Source: Pseudomonas triticicola (GTDB lineage: Bacteria > Pseudomonadota > Gammaproteobacteria > Pseudomonadales > Pseudomonadaceae). Taken from it: 64,000 nt of DNA. Where the stretch lies: positions 1,773,001 to 1,837,000 of the forward strand of contig NZ_JAHSTX010000001.1 of assembly GCF_019145375.1 (NCBI RefSeq), in the 5' to 3' direction. Of the stretch, positions 18,774 through 27,410 are shown piece by piece. Every line of letters starts with the position of its first letter. The first letter of the stretch is position 1. A program made the translations under genes and the position numbers. Below the pieces are notes generated by a model. That model saw nothing but the letters and a program-made list of their open reading frames with translations. It had not been told where the DNA came from and did not search any database.

Positions 18774-18803
18774 ACCGGGGTAAATCCACGTTAGGGACGA
18801 CTC

Positions 18804-20282
18804 ATGAACAGATCACGCTGCTTGCTGTTGGTTTTGCTGCTGCTGAGCGCTGGCGTCAGCGCCAATATTCCGCGACCGGTGGCTGACGGACTGGTGCTGT
18901 GGCTGGACGGCAATGATCCGGCCTCGATGACACTGGAGGGGCAAAACCAGGTCGTGCGCTGGCTGGATAAATCCGGCAAGGGCAATGACGTGGTCGTCGA
19001 CAATCGCGCGGCGACGACATTGCCCACGCGCGTCGACAACGCCCTCAACGGCCACGGCGTAGTGCGTTTCAGCGGCACGGCGGCGTTCATGGGCCAGGCG
19101 ATTCGCACAAGCAAAGGCCCGGTGACGGTGTTCGTCGTCTCGAGGCGCTTGCCCGAGCAGGCAGGCGGCAAGGCTTGGCAGCGACTGTTCAGCTCACGGC
19201 CGCAACTGGCGGATAACGATAACGTCGCGCCGAATTTCGGCATCAGTGTGCAGCAGACCACAGCCTATGAACCGGCGCTGGCCTTGCTGGAAACCACTGA
19301 CGTACCGATCGGCCCGTTCGCGGTGGCGCGCAATGTGGTGGGCACCTCGGAAATCCTCCGCGGTGACATCGCCGAAGTACTGGTTTATGACCGCCCATTC
19401 AGCAACCAGGACGAACGCCGTAACGTGTTCGAGTATCTGGCGCAGAAATGGGCGGTCGCCATTCCGCAGCAGGCCGATGCCTGGACTCGCGTCGGCCCAT
19501 TAGGCCCGACCCCGACGCACGTTACGCCCGACCTGCCGTTATCGGACCAGGCCAATGCCGGCGGCTGGAAACTCGATACGCGGCTGTCCGACGAATTCAA
19601 CGGCAGCGCCCTCGATGCCGAACGCTGGCACGTCAACAACGCCACCGGCACCGATTCCCTCGGGCGCAAACCGGCGCTGTTTTTGCCGGAGAACGCCAAG
19701 CTCGGCAACGGCAATCTGAACATCACTTTCCGCAAGCAGACCTTGCCGGAAAAATACGTCGCACTGGGCTATAAGGATTACAGCTCGGCGATGGTGCGCA
19801 CCAACGAACGGGGGATGTACGGCTATTACGAAGCCCGGGCGAAACCGATGAACTCTGCCGGTTCCAGTGCCTTCTGGCTGGCCTGGACGGGGCTGCCGGA
19901 CAACGCCACGGAAATCGATATCTTCGAAATCGGCGGCAAGACCCGCAACGAAGCCTTTGATCGCCGGTACAACATGAACGCGCATGTCTGGGCCAGACCG
20001 CAGAATGATCAACACCTCAGCTCCGGCAGCACCTGGATCGCACCCTGGCGGCTGGCCAATACCTTTCATGTCTACGGCTTTGACTGGCAACCCGAGACTT
20101 TGCGCTGGTACGTCGACGGCGTACTGGTGCGAGAGGCGAAAAACAGCTACTGGCATTTCCCGATGCAAATCGTCTTCGACAGCGAAGCGATGTGGGACTG
20201 GTTCGGCGTGGTCGACGATGCTGATCTGCCGTCGGTGTTTCGCATCGATTACGTCAGGGTCTGGACGCGCTCAGAGCAATAA
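18804..20282 (+). CDS. Secreted two-domain glycoside hydrolase family 16
   Basis: This is a 492-residue exported protein with a signal peptide (LLLVLLLLSAGVSA, then NIP). Residues about 25-220 form a LamG/concanavalin-like jelly roll (GLVLWLDGNDPASM and GDIAEVLVYDRPFSNQDERR). Residues about 250-492 are the GH16 catalytic domain with the active-site EIDIFE at 370-375, giving two acidic catalytic residues, and DWQPETLRWYVDGVLV. GH16 enzymes cut beta-1,3/1,4-glucans or galactans by a retaining mechanism. As last gene of the locus it probably trims or releases the polymer. The substrate is inferred only from context. Confidence 0.87.
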   Translation: MNRSRCLLLVLLLLSAGVSANIPRPVADGLVLWLDGNDPASMTLEGQNQVVRWLDKSGKGNDVVVDNRAATTLPTRVDNALNGHGVVRFSGTAAFMGQAIRTSKGPVTVFVVSRRLPEQAGGKAWQRLFSSRPQLADNDNVAPNFGISVQQTTAYEPALALLETTDVPIGPFAVARNVVGTSEILRGDIAEVLVYDRPFSNQDERRNVFEYLAQKWAVAIPQQADAWTRVGPLGPTPTHVTPDLPLSDQANAGGWKLDTRLSDEFNGSALDAERWHVNNATGTDSLGRKPALFLPENAKLGNGNLNITFRKQTLPEKYVALGYKDYSSAMVRTNERGMYGYYEARAKPMNSAGSSAFWLAWTGLPDNATEIDIFEIGGKTRNEAFDRRYNMNAHVWARPQNDQHLSSGSTWIAPWRLANTFHVYGFDWQPETLRWYVDGVLVREAKNSYWHFPMQIVFDSEAMWDWFGVVDDADLPSVFRIDYVRVWTRSEQ

Positions 20283-20297
20283 GGCAGCGCTCAGCGG

Positions 20298-20387
20298 TTA
20301 CAGACCAGCGCCTGCATCTCCCCCCTGGCCTGCGTGCAGCTCCTGCGGCGTGCCGCCCCGCACGATCTCGCCTTCCTCCAGCGCCAT
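20298..20387 (-). pseudogene. Possible C-terminal fragment of an ABC-transporter ATPase
   Basis: A 29-codon minus-strand stretch reads MALEEGEIVRGGTPQELHAG before a stop. That wording resembles the end of many ABC ATPases (DRVM-LEEGRIV-QGTPQEL). Upstream codons read glycine-rich and do not continue the domain, so this would be a decayed remnant if real. The resemblance is short and may be chance. Confidence 0.2.
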
Positions 20388-20467
20388 CCCTCCCCCTCGA
20401 TACCCGCAACCCCCGAAACCGCTCGGAAAGGTTGAAGCGCGCCAAGCCACCTGAGCGTTGCACACGG

Positions 20468-20782
20468 TCACTCATTCTCGTGACCGTGCGCATCGGCACA
20501 GGACAATCGTCCGGACTCGCCGCCGGCAATTCGTTCTGCCTGATCGATGCCACGTTTGAGCGCGTCCTCGACTTCCCATTCCACGCCGGGCAATTTCCTG
20601 ATGCGTTCGTAAGCGCATTCGCCGGTCGCGGTGTAAACGCTGATGAACATTTCGACGTCGCCATCATCGGCTTCCCGTGCCCGTACCTCGATATGACAGC
20701 CGTTTTCAACCTCTTCGGTATGGCACTTTTCCGCCTTTTCCGTCGCCTTCCATTTGTTGTAGGTTTCGCCGCGTTTGAACAT
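20468..20782 (-). CDS. Hypothetical protein, 104 residues
   Basis: ATG at 20782 follows CAGGAG by 8 bases on the minus strand. The protein is hydrophilic and acidic, opens MFKRGETYNKWKATEKAEKC, has two strand-like segments (CHIEVRAREADDGDVEMFIS and ISVYTATGECAYERI), three Cys and a His/Glu-rich tail. It has no signal peptide or membrane segment. The good ribosome binding site and protein-like composition support a real gene. No family was recognised and neighbours give no clue. Confidence 0.65.
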   Translation of the reverse strand: MFKRGETYNKWKATEKAEKCHTEEVENGCHIEVRAREADDGDVEMFISVYTATGECAYERIRKLPGVEWEVEDALKRGIDQAERIAGGESGRLSCADAHGHENE

Positions 20783-21102
20783 GTCGTACTCCTGAACTCA
20801 ACTCGCTCACGTCAAAGATCTTTCCTTTGGCGGAATAATTCCACGGATTGCCAAGAGGCATTTTCAGCATAGCGCGTTGATTCGCGCCCGCCGTTTCGCT
20901 AGTTCAACCGTTCGTCAGCTTGCGTAACATTCTGTAAAACCAACGCCGGAATGCTCATTCAAAAAGTTCGAGGCCCAGGCGAGCTCAAGTACAACTCGTT
21001 ATTCAGCCCAGCGTGATTAGCCGGTACAGAAACAGGGTTTTCTGTCCATGGCCAACTGTTGCCCGAAGAAAACAAGGATCGATATAAAGAACAGGAGCAT
21101 GT
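20783..21102. other. Intergenic region upstream of cyoA
   Basis: This 320-base gap between the divergent 104-residue gene and cyoA must hold both promoters. A small dyad GGAATAATTCC lies near 20832-20842 and a ribosome binding site ACAGGAG precedes cyoA. No clear FNR box or consensus promoter was found. Confidence 0.4.
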
Positions 21103-22032
21103 ATGAAGCGAACAATCAGCTATTGCCTGGTCTATCTCGCTACCAGCGTTCTGCTCGCCGGTTGCAATCTGGTGGTGTTCAACCCCAAGGGCGATGTTGC
21201 CCGAGATGAACGCGACCTGATCATTCTCGCCACGGGCCTGATGCTGTTGGTGGTGATCCCGGTCATCGTCATGACCTTCCTGTTCGCCTATCGCTACCGC
21301 GCGACCAACAAGAAGGCCCGTTATTCGCCGCGTTGGGCCAGTTCGCACAAGATCGAAGCGGTGGTCTGGGGCGTGCCGTTCCTGATTATTTGCGTACTCG
21401 GCTGGGTGACCTCGGAAACCACCCACGCACTCGATCCCTATCGCCCGCTGGATTCCGACGTGCCGCACCTCAATGTGCAAGTGGTGGCAACGGACTGGAA
21501 ATGGCTGTTCATTTATCCCGATCTGGGCATTGCCTCGGTCAATGAACTGGCGATACCGGTGAATACGCCGGTAAGTTTTACCGTCACTTCCGACGCGGCC
21601 ATGACTTCATTCTTTATTCCGGCACTCGGTGGGCAGATATATGCCATGGCCGGCATGCAGACCAAGTTGCATTTGATCGCCAATGAAATCGGCCAGTATC
21701 GCGGGATTGCTGCTAACTATAACGGCCACGGTTTTTCCGACATGCACTTCAGCACCCTGGCACTCAGTGGCGCTGATTACGAGGCGTGGGTCAACAAAGT
21801 CAAAGCGGCGCCCGGGCAACTTGATCAAGCCAGTTATGCCGAGTTGGCCAAGCCTTCAGTGGCGCACAAGATCACTTATTACTCGGCTGTGCAGGAGCGA
21901 CTGTTTCTCGACATCGTCGACAAGTACGAAGGAATGAACAAAGCACCGCGCAAAAAGGAAACCCAGGTGCAACGCAACAGCGACGATGTGCGCGTCAATC
22001 AACAACCAAGTCTGCTGGCCGAGGAGCGTTAA
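21103..22032 (+). CDS. cyoA: Cytochrome o ubiquinol oxidase subunit II
   Basis: This is a 309-residue lipoprotein with lipobox LLAGC (Cys at 21) and two membrane segments near residues 42-65 and 87-107. A periplasmic cupredoxin-like domain opens VQVVATDWKWLFIYPDLGIA and continues TSDAAMTSFFIPALGGQIYAMAGM. Like other quinol oxidases it lacks the Cu-A ligands of cytochrome c oxidases. It is subunit II of the proton-pumping bo3 oxidase. The C-terminal tail (KAPRKKETQVQRNSDD) is short and charged. ACAGGAG precedes ATG. It is first gene of a tight cyoABCDE operon. Confidence 0.95.
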   Translation: MKRTISYCLVYLATSVLLAGCNLVVFNPKGDVARDERDLIILATGLMLLVVIPVIVMTFLFAYRYRATNKKARYSPRWASSHKIEAVVWGVPFLIICVLGWVTSETTHALDPYRPLDSDVPHLNVQVVATDWKWLFIYPDLGIASVNELAIPVNTPVSFTVTSDAAMTSFFIPALGGQIYAMAGMQTKLHLIANEIGQYRGIAANYNGHGFSDMHFSTLALSGADYEAWVNKVKAAPGQLDQASYAELAKPSVAHKITYYSAVQERLFLDIVDKYEGMNKAPRKKETQVQRNSDDVRVNQQPSLLAEER

Positions 22033-22035
22033 ATC

Positions 22036-24009
22036 ATGTTCGGGAAACTTTCATGGGACGCGGTTCCATTGCACGAGCCGATTGTCATGTACACCCTGGC
22101 TATCGTCGGCCTGATGGGTTTTGCCCTGGTCGGTACCGTCACCTGGAAGCGCAAGTGGGGCTACCTGTGGCGCGAGTGGTTCACTTCGGTGGATCACAAG
22201 AAAATCGGCTGCATGTACATCATCGTCGCGCTGGTCATGCTGCTGCGCGGTTTCTCCGACGCGATCATGATGCGTACCCAACAGGCGATGGCATCCAGTG
22301 GCGGGCCGGGTTATCTGCCGCCGGAACACTACGACCAAATCTTCACTGCCCACGGCGTGATCATGATTTTCTTCATGGCCATGCCGTTCGTGGTCGGCCT
22401 GATGAACATCGTCGTGCCTCTGCAGATCGGCGCCCGCGACGTCGCCTACCCGTTCCTCAACGCGCTGAGTTTCTGGCTGTTCGTGGTTGGCGCGGCACTG
22501 GTGAACATCTCGCTGGGCGTTGGTGAGTTTGCCCGCACCGGTTGGGTCGCTTACCCGCCCCTGTCCGAGCTTGGCTACAGCCCCGGGGTCGGGGTGGATT
22601 ACTACATCTGGTCATTACAGATATCCGGCATAGGGACGCTGTTAACCGGGGTTAACTTCTTCGTGACCATCCTCAAGATGCGCACCGAAGGCATGACCCT
22701 CTTCAAGATGCCGGTGTTCACCTGGAACGCACTGTGCACCTCGATCCTGATTCTCGCTGCGTTCCCGATCCTTACCGCCACCCTGTTGATGCTGACCCTC
22801 GATCGTTATCTGGGCATGCACTTCTTCACCAACGAGGCCGGCGGCAACCCGATGATGTACGTCAACCTCATCTGGGCGTGGGGCCATCCGGAGGTGTACA
22901 TCCTGATCCTGCCGGCGTTCGGGATCTTCTCGGAGATCGCCGCGACCTTCAGCAGCAAGCGCCTGTTCGGCTATGTCTCGCTGGTGTGGGCGACGATTGC
23001 GATCACGATCCTGTCGTTCATCGTCTGGCTGCACCACTTCTTCACCATGGGCGCGGGGGCCAACGTCAACGCGTTCTTCGGCATCATGACGATGATCATT
23101 GCAGTGCCGACCGGGGTGAAGATCTTCACCTGGCTGTTCACCATGTATCGCGGCCGCGTGCGCTTCGAAACGCCGATGCTGTGGACGCTGGGCTTTATCG
23201 TCACGTTCAGTATCGGCGGCATGACCGGCGTGCTGCTGGCGGTGCCCGGGGCCGACTTCCTGCTGCACAACAGCCTGTTCCTGATCGCGCACTTCCATAA
23301 CGTGATCATCGGTGGCGCGGTGTTCGGCTACATGGCCGGGCTGACCTACTGGTTCCCCAAGGCGTTCGGCTTCCGCCTCAACGACCGCCTTGGGCGCATC
23401 GCGTTCTGGTGCTGGCTGGTCGGTTTCTACTTCGCGTTCATGCCGTCTTACGTGCTGGGTTTCATGGGCATGACCCGGCGCCTGAACCATTTCGACAACC
23501 CGGCCTGGCAACCGTGGCTGCTGCTGGAACTGTTTGGCGTCGGCATTATTCTCTGCGGTGTGTCCGCGCAGGCGTTGCAGCTCTACGTGAGTATCCGCAA
23601 CCGCGCGAAACTGCGCGACCTCACCGGCGACCCGTGGGACGGCCGTACGCTGGAATGGGCCACGGCCTCGCCGCCACCGTTCTATAACTTCGCCGAGCAA
23701 CCGAAAGTCAACGACCTCGACGCCTATTGGGGCATGAAGGAGCGCGGCGTCAGCACCCTCAGCCACACCGACTACCGCGCCATCCATATGCCGCGCAACA
23801 CCTCCGCCGGCCTGGTGATCAGTGTCTTCGCGCTGATCTGCAGCTTCGCCCTGGTGTGGCATATCTGGTGGCTGGCGATCTTCGGCCTGGTCGCTTCGGT
23901 GGTGGCAATGATCGTGCGCAGCTATGACGAAGACATCGACTATTTCGTCCCGGCGCAGGAAGTGGCGCGGATTGAAAAAGCGCGTCTCAAAGACTTGGCG
24001 GAGGCTTGA
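22036..24009 (+). CDS. cyoB: Cytochrome o ubiquinol oxidase subunit I
   Basis: This 657-residue membrane protein has about 15 membrane segments. The binuclear-centre motif [15 protein letters not shown] carries the His-Tyr cross-link pair, [11 protein letters not shown] gives the Cu-B His pair, and [11 protein letters not shown] holds the heme ligands. [21 protein letters not shown] near 50 matches the heme-copper oxidase family. It binds low-spin heme b, heme o3 and Cu-B and reduces oxygen to water while pumping protons. It begins 3 bases after cyoA with GAGGAGCG as ribosome binding site. Confidence 0.96.
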   Translation: MFGKLSWDAVPLHEPIVMYTLAIVGLMGFALVGTVTWKRKWGYLWREWFTSVDHKKIGCMYIIVALVMLLRGFSDAIMMRTQQAMASSGGPGYLPPEHYDQIFTAHGVIMIFFMAMPFVVGLMNIVVPLQIGARDVAYPFLNALSFWLFVVGAALVNISLGVGEFARTGWVAYPPLSELGYSPGVGVDYYIWSLQISGIGTLLTGVNFFVTILKMRTEGMTLFKMPVFTWNALCTSILILAAFPILTATLLMLTLDRYLGMHFFTNEAGGNPMMYVNLIWAWGHPEVYILILPAFGIFSEIAATFSSKRLFGYVSLVWATIAITILSFIVWLHHFFTMGAGANVNAFFGIMTMIIAVPTGVKIFTWLFTMYRGRVRFETPMLWTLGFIVTFSIGGMTGVLLAVPGADFLLHNSLFLIAHFHNVIIGGAVFGYMAGLTYWFPKAFGFRLNDRLGRIAFWCWLVGFYFAFMPSYVLGFMGMTRRLNHFDNPAWQPWLLLELFGVGIILCGVSAQALQLYVSIRNRAKLRDLTGDPWDGRTLEWATASPPPFYNFAEQPKVNDLDAYWGMKERGVSTLSHTDYRAIHMPRNTSAGLVISVFALICSFALVWHIWWLAIFGLVASVVAMIVRSYDEDIDYFVPAQEVARIEKARLKDLAEA

Positions 24010-24011
24010 AC

Positions 24012-24626
24012 ATGTCCAATATCGTTCTGGATAAAGACATCGCGCACAGCCATGAGCATGGCCATGAAGACGCGGGCTCGATGCGCATTTTCGGTTTCTG
24101 GATCTACCTGATGACCGACTGCATCCTGTTTGCGACGCTGTTCGCAGGCTATGCGGTACTGCGTGACAGCGTGGCTGGCGGGCCCTCGACCGTCGACATT
24201 TTCGAACTGCCCTACGTCCTTGCCGAAACCGCGTTGCTGCTGCTCAGCAGCATCACTTACGGCTACGCGATGCTGGCGATGAACCGCAATGACAAAGCCC
24301 ATGTGCTGCGCTGGCTCGGCGTCACCTTCGTGCTGGGTTGCGGCTTCATCGCCATGGAAATCAATGAATTCCATCATCTGATCGCAGAAGGCTACGGGCC
24401 GGATCGCAGCGGTTTCCTCACCGCGTTCTTCACTCTCGTCGGCACCCACGGCGCGCACGTGCTCAGTGGTCTGGTGTGGATGGCGGTGTTGATGCTGCAA
24501 GTGCGCAGCCGGGGCCTGACCAATACCAACACCACGCGCCTGAGTTGCCTGAGTCTGTTCTGGCACTTTCTCGATGTGGTGTGGATCTGCGTATTTACCG
24601 TGGTTTATCTGCTGGGGGTGGTGTGA
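24012..24626 (+). CDS. cyoC: Cytochrome o ubiquinol oxidase subunit III
   Basis: This is a 204-residue protein with five membrane segments. It opens with a His-rich stretch ([14 protein letters not shown]) followed by [20 protein letters not shown], the CyoC signature. It ends [20 protein letters not shown], as in other subunit III proteins. ATG 24012 is used; a TTG two codons upstream overlaps cyoB. Subunit III stabilises the oxidase core. The gene lies 2 bases after cyoB. Confidence 0.95.
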   Translation: MSNIVLDKDIAHSHEHGHEDAGSMRIFGFWIYLMTDCILFATLFAGYAVLRDSVAGGPSTVDIFELPYVLAETALLLLSSITYGYAMLAMNRNDKAHVLRWLGVTFVLGCGFIAMEINEFHHLIAEGYGPDRSGFLTAFFTLVGTHGAHVLSGLVWMAVLMLQVRSRGLTNTNTTRLSCLSLFWHFLDVVWICVFTVVYLLGVV

Positions 24627-24627
24627 C

Positions 24628-24966
24628 ATGTATAACCAGAGCCCGATTCATAGCAGTGCCGGCACCAGCCATGGCACCAGTCGTTCATACATGGTCGGTT
24701 TCATCATTTCGGTGATTCTGACGGTGATTCCCTTTGGCCTGGTCATGTACCCGACGTTGCCACGCAGCGTCACCGCGTGGGTGGTGGTCGCACTTGGCGT
24801 AGTGCAGGTCTTCGCCCACCTGAAATATTTCCTGCATCTGGACACCGCCAAGGAGCAACGCTGGAACCTCAGAGCGCTGATCTTCTCGGTGGTGATCATT
24901 CTTCTGCTGGTTGGGCTTTCGCTATGGATCATGGACAGCATTCACCACAACATGCTGGCGCACTGA
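24628..24966 (+). CDS. cyoD: Cytochrome o ubiquinol oxidase subunit IV
   Basis: This is a 112-residue protein with three membrane segments, matching CyoD in size and layout (SYMVGFIISVILTVIPFGLV, then VVVALGVVQVFAHLKYFLHL). A Ser/His-rich N-terminus (NQSPIHSSAGTSHGTS) precedes the first segment. It assists assembly of the Cu-B site in subunit I. It begins 1 base after cyoC; its 3' end is overlapped by the predicted cyoE start. Confidence 0.94.
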   Translation: MYNQSPIHSSAGTSHGTSRSYMVGFIISVILTVIPFGLVMYPTLPRSVTAWVVVALGVVQVFAHLKYFLHLDTAKEQRWNLRALIFSVVIILLLVGLSLWIMDSIHHNMLAH

Positions 24967-25949
24967 AGCAATGGCGGCTGTCGCTGAATGTCGGGCTGGA
25001 ACTGACCAAGCCCGGCATCATCGTCGGCAATCTGGCTTCGGTGTTCGGCGGCTATCTGCTTGCCGCCGGTGGCCGCCCGGTGTCCCTGGCGCATTTATTG
25101 GCCGCCCTGCTCGGCACCGCGCTGGTCATCGCTTGCGGTTGCGTGATCAACAACTGCGTCGACCGCGATATCGACCGGCGCATGGTGCGCACCTGTCATC
25201 GGGCGCTGGCCGTTCGCGCTGTGTCGTTGCCCAGTGCGTTTTGCTACGCGACGGTGCTGGGTGTGATCGGCTTCGGTTTGCTGTGGCTCGGCACCACAGC
25301 ACTGGCCTGCGCCATGGCGGCAGTCGGTCTGATCGTTTATGCGGGCGTTTATACCTGCCTGATGAAACGCCGTTCGCACTGGGGCACGCTGGTCGGCAGC
25401 CTGTCCGGGGCCATGCCGCCGGTGGTCGGTTATTGCGCCGTGACCGGCAGCTTCGATGCCACGGCGCTGATGCTCATCGTGGTGTTTTGCTGCTGGCAGA
25501 TGCCCCACTCCCACGCGATCACCGTCATGCGCCATGAAGACTTTCGTGCCGCCGGATTGCCAACCTTGACGCTCAGACAGGCACGACGCGAGATCAACCT
25601 GTACATGGTCGCGTTCCTGATCAGCGCGGCGATATTGGGCTGGGTTGCGGCTATCAATGTTTCTTATCCGCTGGTGGTACTTGGCCTGGGCGGCTACTGG
25701 TTTTATCTGACGTTGCGACCGGTGCGAACCACCAATGCGAAAGTCTGGGCGCGGCGCATTTTCAGCGTATCGATCCTGCTGATCCTGGCGCTGAATCTTT
25801 CCCTCGCGTTGAACGCCGTACTGCCCTCGCCCTCTGCGCTCTACCACTCATCGGGCGTGGGGGAAAATCATCAAACGCAGGTGCGGGGCGGGTTATCAGA
25901 ATCGGTAACGACTGCCTTTACAGACCACCTGGAGGAAACCCATGGCTAA
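24924..25949 (+). CDS. cyoE: Protoheme IX farnesyltransferase (heme O synthase)
   Basis: This UbiA-type prenyltransferase adds a farnesyl group to heme b to make heme O for the oxidase. The sequence has ELTKPGIIVGNLASVFGGYL, the first Asp-rich motif NNCVDRDIDRRM and the second region GTLVGSLSGAMPPVVGY, with about eight membrane segments. ATG 24924 gives 341 residues and overlaps cyoD by 43 bases without a clear ribosome binding site. Typical CyoE has about 295 residues, so the true start may lie later, near 24960. The last 40 residues (SPSALYHSSGVGENHQ and on) are an unusual hydrophilic tail that runs into the next gene. Confidence 0.9.
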   Translation: MDHGQHSPQHAGALKQWRLSLNVGLELTKPGIIVGNLASVFGGYLLAAGGRPVSLAHLLAALLGTALVIACGCVINNCVDRDIDRRMVRTCHRALAVRAVSLPSAFCYATVLGVIGFGLLWLGTTALACAMAAVGLIVYAGVYTCLMKRRSHWGTLVGSLSGAMPPVVGYCAVTGSFDATALMLIVVFCCWQMPHSHAITVMRHEDFRAAGLPTLTLRQARREINLYMVAFLISAAILGWVAAINVSYPLVVLGLGGYWFYLTLRPVRTTNAKVWARRIFSVSILLILALNLSLALNAVLPSPSALYHSSGVGENHQTQVRGGLSESVTTAFTDHLEETHG

Positions 25950-26202
25950 CGATCCTTCAACAATTGATTGCGCCTGCCCGGGCTGCACCTGCAAATGCAG
26001 CGGCGAGCAAACCTTCGAGCGTGACGGCAAGCAGTTTTGCAGTCAGGCCTGCGCGGATCTTCACCCGAAGGGCCAACCGTGCCCTTCCTCGGCCTGCCAT
26101 TGCGAGCAGAACCTTGGGGCCGATGAGCGCAATGTCAGTGACTCGAAACTGGATCAGGCGGTCGAGGAAACCTTTCCCGCCAGCGATCCGATTTCCCCGT
26201 GA
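25942..26202 (+). CDS. Pseudomonas-type metallothionein with C-terminal tail
   Basis: This 86-residue cytosolic protein has ten Cys at 10, 12, 15, 17, 19, 33, 37, 47, 52 and 54 plus His 41 and 53 (CACPGCTCKC, FCSQACADLH, CHCEQNLG). That pattern is of bacterial BmtA/SmtA-type metallothioneins, which bind Zn, Cd or Cu in a cluster. Residues 61-86 form a Cys-free acidic tail ending VEETFPASDPISP, a motif seen on other small proteobacterial proteins. GGAGGAAACCC precedes ATG and lies inside cyoE, which it overlaps by 8 bases. Co-transcription with the copper enzyme operon suggests metal buffering. Confidence 0.85.
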   Translation: MANDPSTIDCACPGCTCKCSGEQTFERDGKQFCSQACADLHPKGQPCPSSACHCEQNLGADERNVSDSKLDQAVEETFPASDPISP

Positions 26203-27383
26203 GTCTTGACCGGCGCAGCCTCAATCTGGTCGCGGCAGCCTTCGCGCTGACGGCTTTGTCCTATGGCCTCGCGCGCTTCGCCTATGGACTGCTGCTGCCA
26301 CAGATCCGTCAGGATCTGGCGCTCAGCGTGACCGCTGCCGGATGGATCGGAGGCAGCGCTTTTGCCGCTTACTGTGTGGGCATCATTGCGACGTTTATCT
26401 GCAACGGCAAGGTTAGTCCGCGCGGGTTAGTGGTAATGGCCGGTGCAGCGGCGACGCTGGGCATGGGACTGGTGGTTGTCGCTTCGTCGGGGCTGACGTT
26501 GGGCTGCGGTGTGGCGCTGGCGGGATTGAGCACGGGCCTGACTTCGCCGCCATTGGCCAGTGCGGTGGCAGCGCGTCTTGATGATGCGGATCGCCCACGG
26601 GCCAATGGTTTTATCAATGCCGGGACAGCGGCGGGCATCGTTTTTTCCGGTTTGGCGGCGATATTGGCGGCCGGGCAATGGCGCCAGCTGTATGCCCTGT
26701 TTGCTTTGATCGGCATCGGCGTCACGATCTGGCTCTGGTTTGCGGTACCGCGCCGGGTCGAGCGTGACGTCGCGCAGAACTTCTCGCTGGCAATGCTGCG
26801 TCGACCCGGCGTACTGCCTTTGTGCGCCAGCGCTTTCCTGATGGGGTTGGCGAGCACGGCGATCTGGACATTCGGTGCCGATATCCTGCGCAGCGAGGCC
26901 GGATTCTCAGATCAGTCGATAGCATGGGCGTGGATAGTCCTGGGTGCGGCGGGAATCAGCGGATGCATGACGGGCGTGTTCACCGGCCGATTCGGTGTCG
27001 TGCGTATTCAGCATCTGGCACTGGCTGGGATCGCCCTCGGGACATTGGGCCTGTCGGCCGCCTCGATATCAGCCGGGTCTGGCCTCGTCGCAATGTGCCT
27101 GTTTGGCGCGGCCTATATCGTTTCTTCAGGCGTTTATCTGCTGCAAGGCATCCGCCTGTTTCCGGATCGTCCGGACTTGGGGCTGGGCATACCGTTTCTG
27201 CTCCTGGCACTCGGCCAAACCGCCGGCACGCCGATTTTCGGCGCAGTGCTGGAGGCAACGGGCGTGACCTTTGCCCTGTGTGTTTTCGCGGCGGCCGCTT
27301 GCGCCGCCATGGTGCTGTGCCCAAGAGATGGTGAAAGTCCGCGCGGACAGATGTGCCAATCCACCGAAGGCTTGGGTCGCTAA
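26199..27383 (+). CDS. MFS transporter (YbfB/YjiJ-like)
   Basis: This is a 394-residue protein with 12 predicted membrane segments and a YbfB/YjiJ-type start (ALTALSYGLARFAYGLLLPQIRQDL). GTG 26199 overlaps the metallothionein stop as GTGA. Family members are predicted drug or metabolite exporters with little experimental work. It appears to be last gene of the cyo-metallothionein run. A link to metals is possible from position only. Confidence 0.82.
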   Translation: MSLDRRSLNLVAAAFALTALSYGLARFAYGLLLPQIRQDLALSVTAAGWIGGSAFAAYCVGIIATFICNGKVSPRGLVVMAGAAATLGMGLVVVASSGLTLGCGVALAGLSTGLTSPPLASAVAARLDDADRPRANGFINAGTAAGIVFSGLAAILAAGQWRQLYALFALIGIGVTIWLWFAVPRRVERDVAQNFSLAMLRRPGVLPLCASAFLMGLASTAIWTFGADILRSEAGFSDQSIAWAWIVLGAAGISGCMTGVFTGRFGVVRIQHLALAGIALGTLGLSAASISAGSGLVAMCLFGAAYIVSSGVYLLQGIRLFPDRPDLGLGIPFLLLALGQTAGTPIFGAVLEATGVTFALCVFAAAACAAMVLCPRDGESPRGQMCQSTEGLGR

Positions 27384-27410
27384 TGATTTTTATCGTCAGG
27401 AGTACAAACC

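Noticed and set aside
20254..20709. 151-codon minus frame near the 104-residue gene
   Set aside because: It overlaps the better-supported 20468-20782 gene in another frame and reads as Arg/Gly-rich noise.
22642..23862. 406-codon frame antisense to cyoB
   Set aside because: Repetitive Gln/Asp/Arg/His composition typical of antisense membrane-protein genes.
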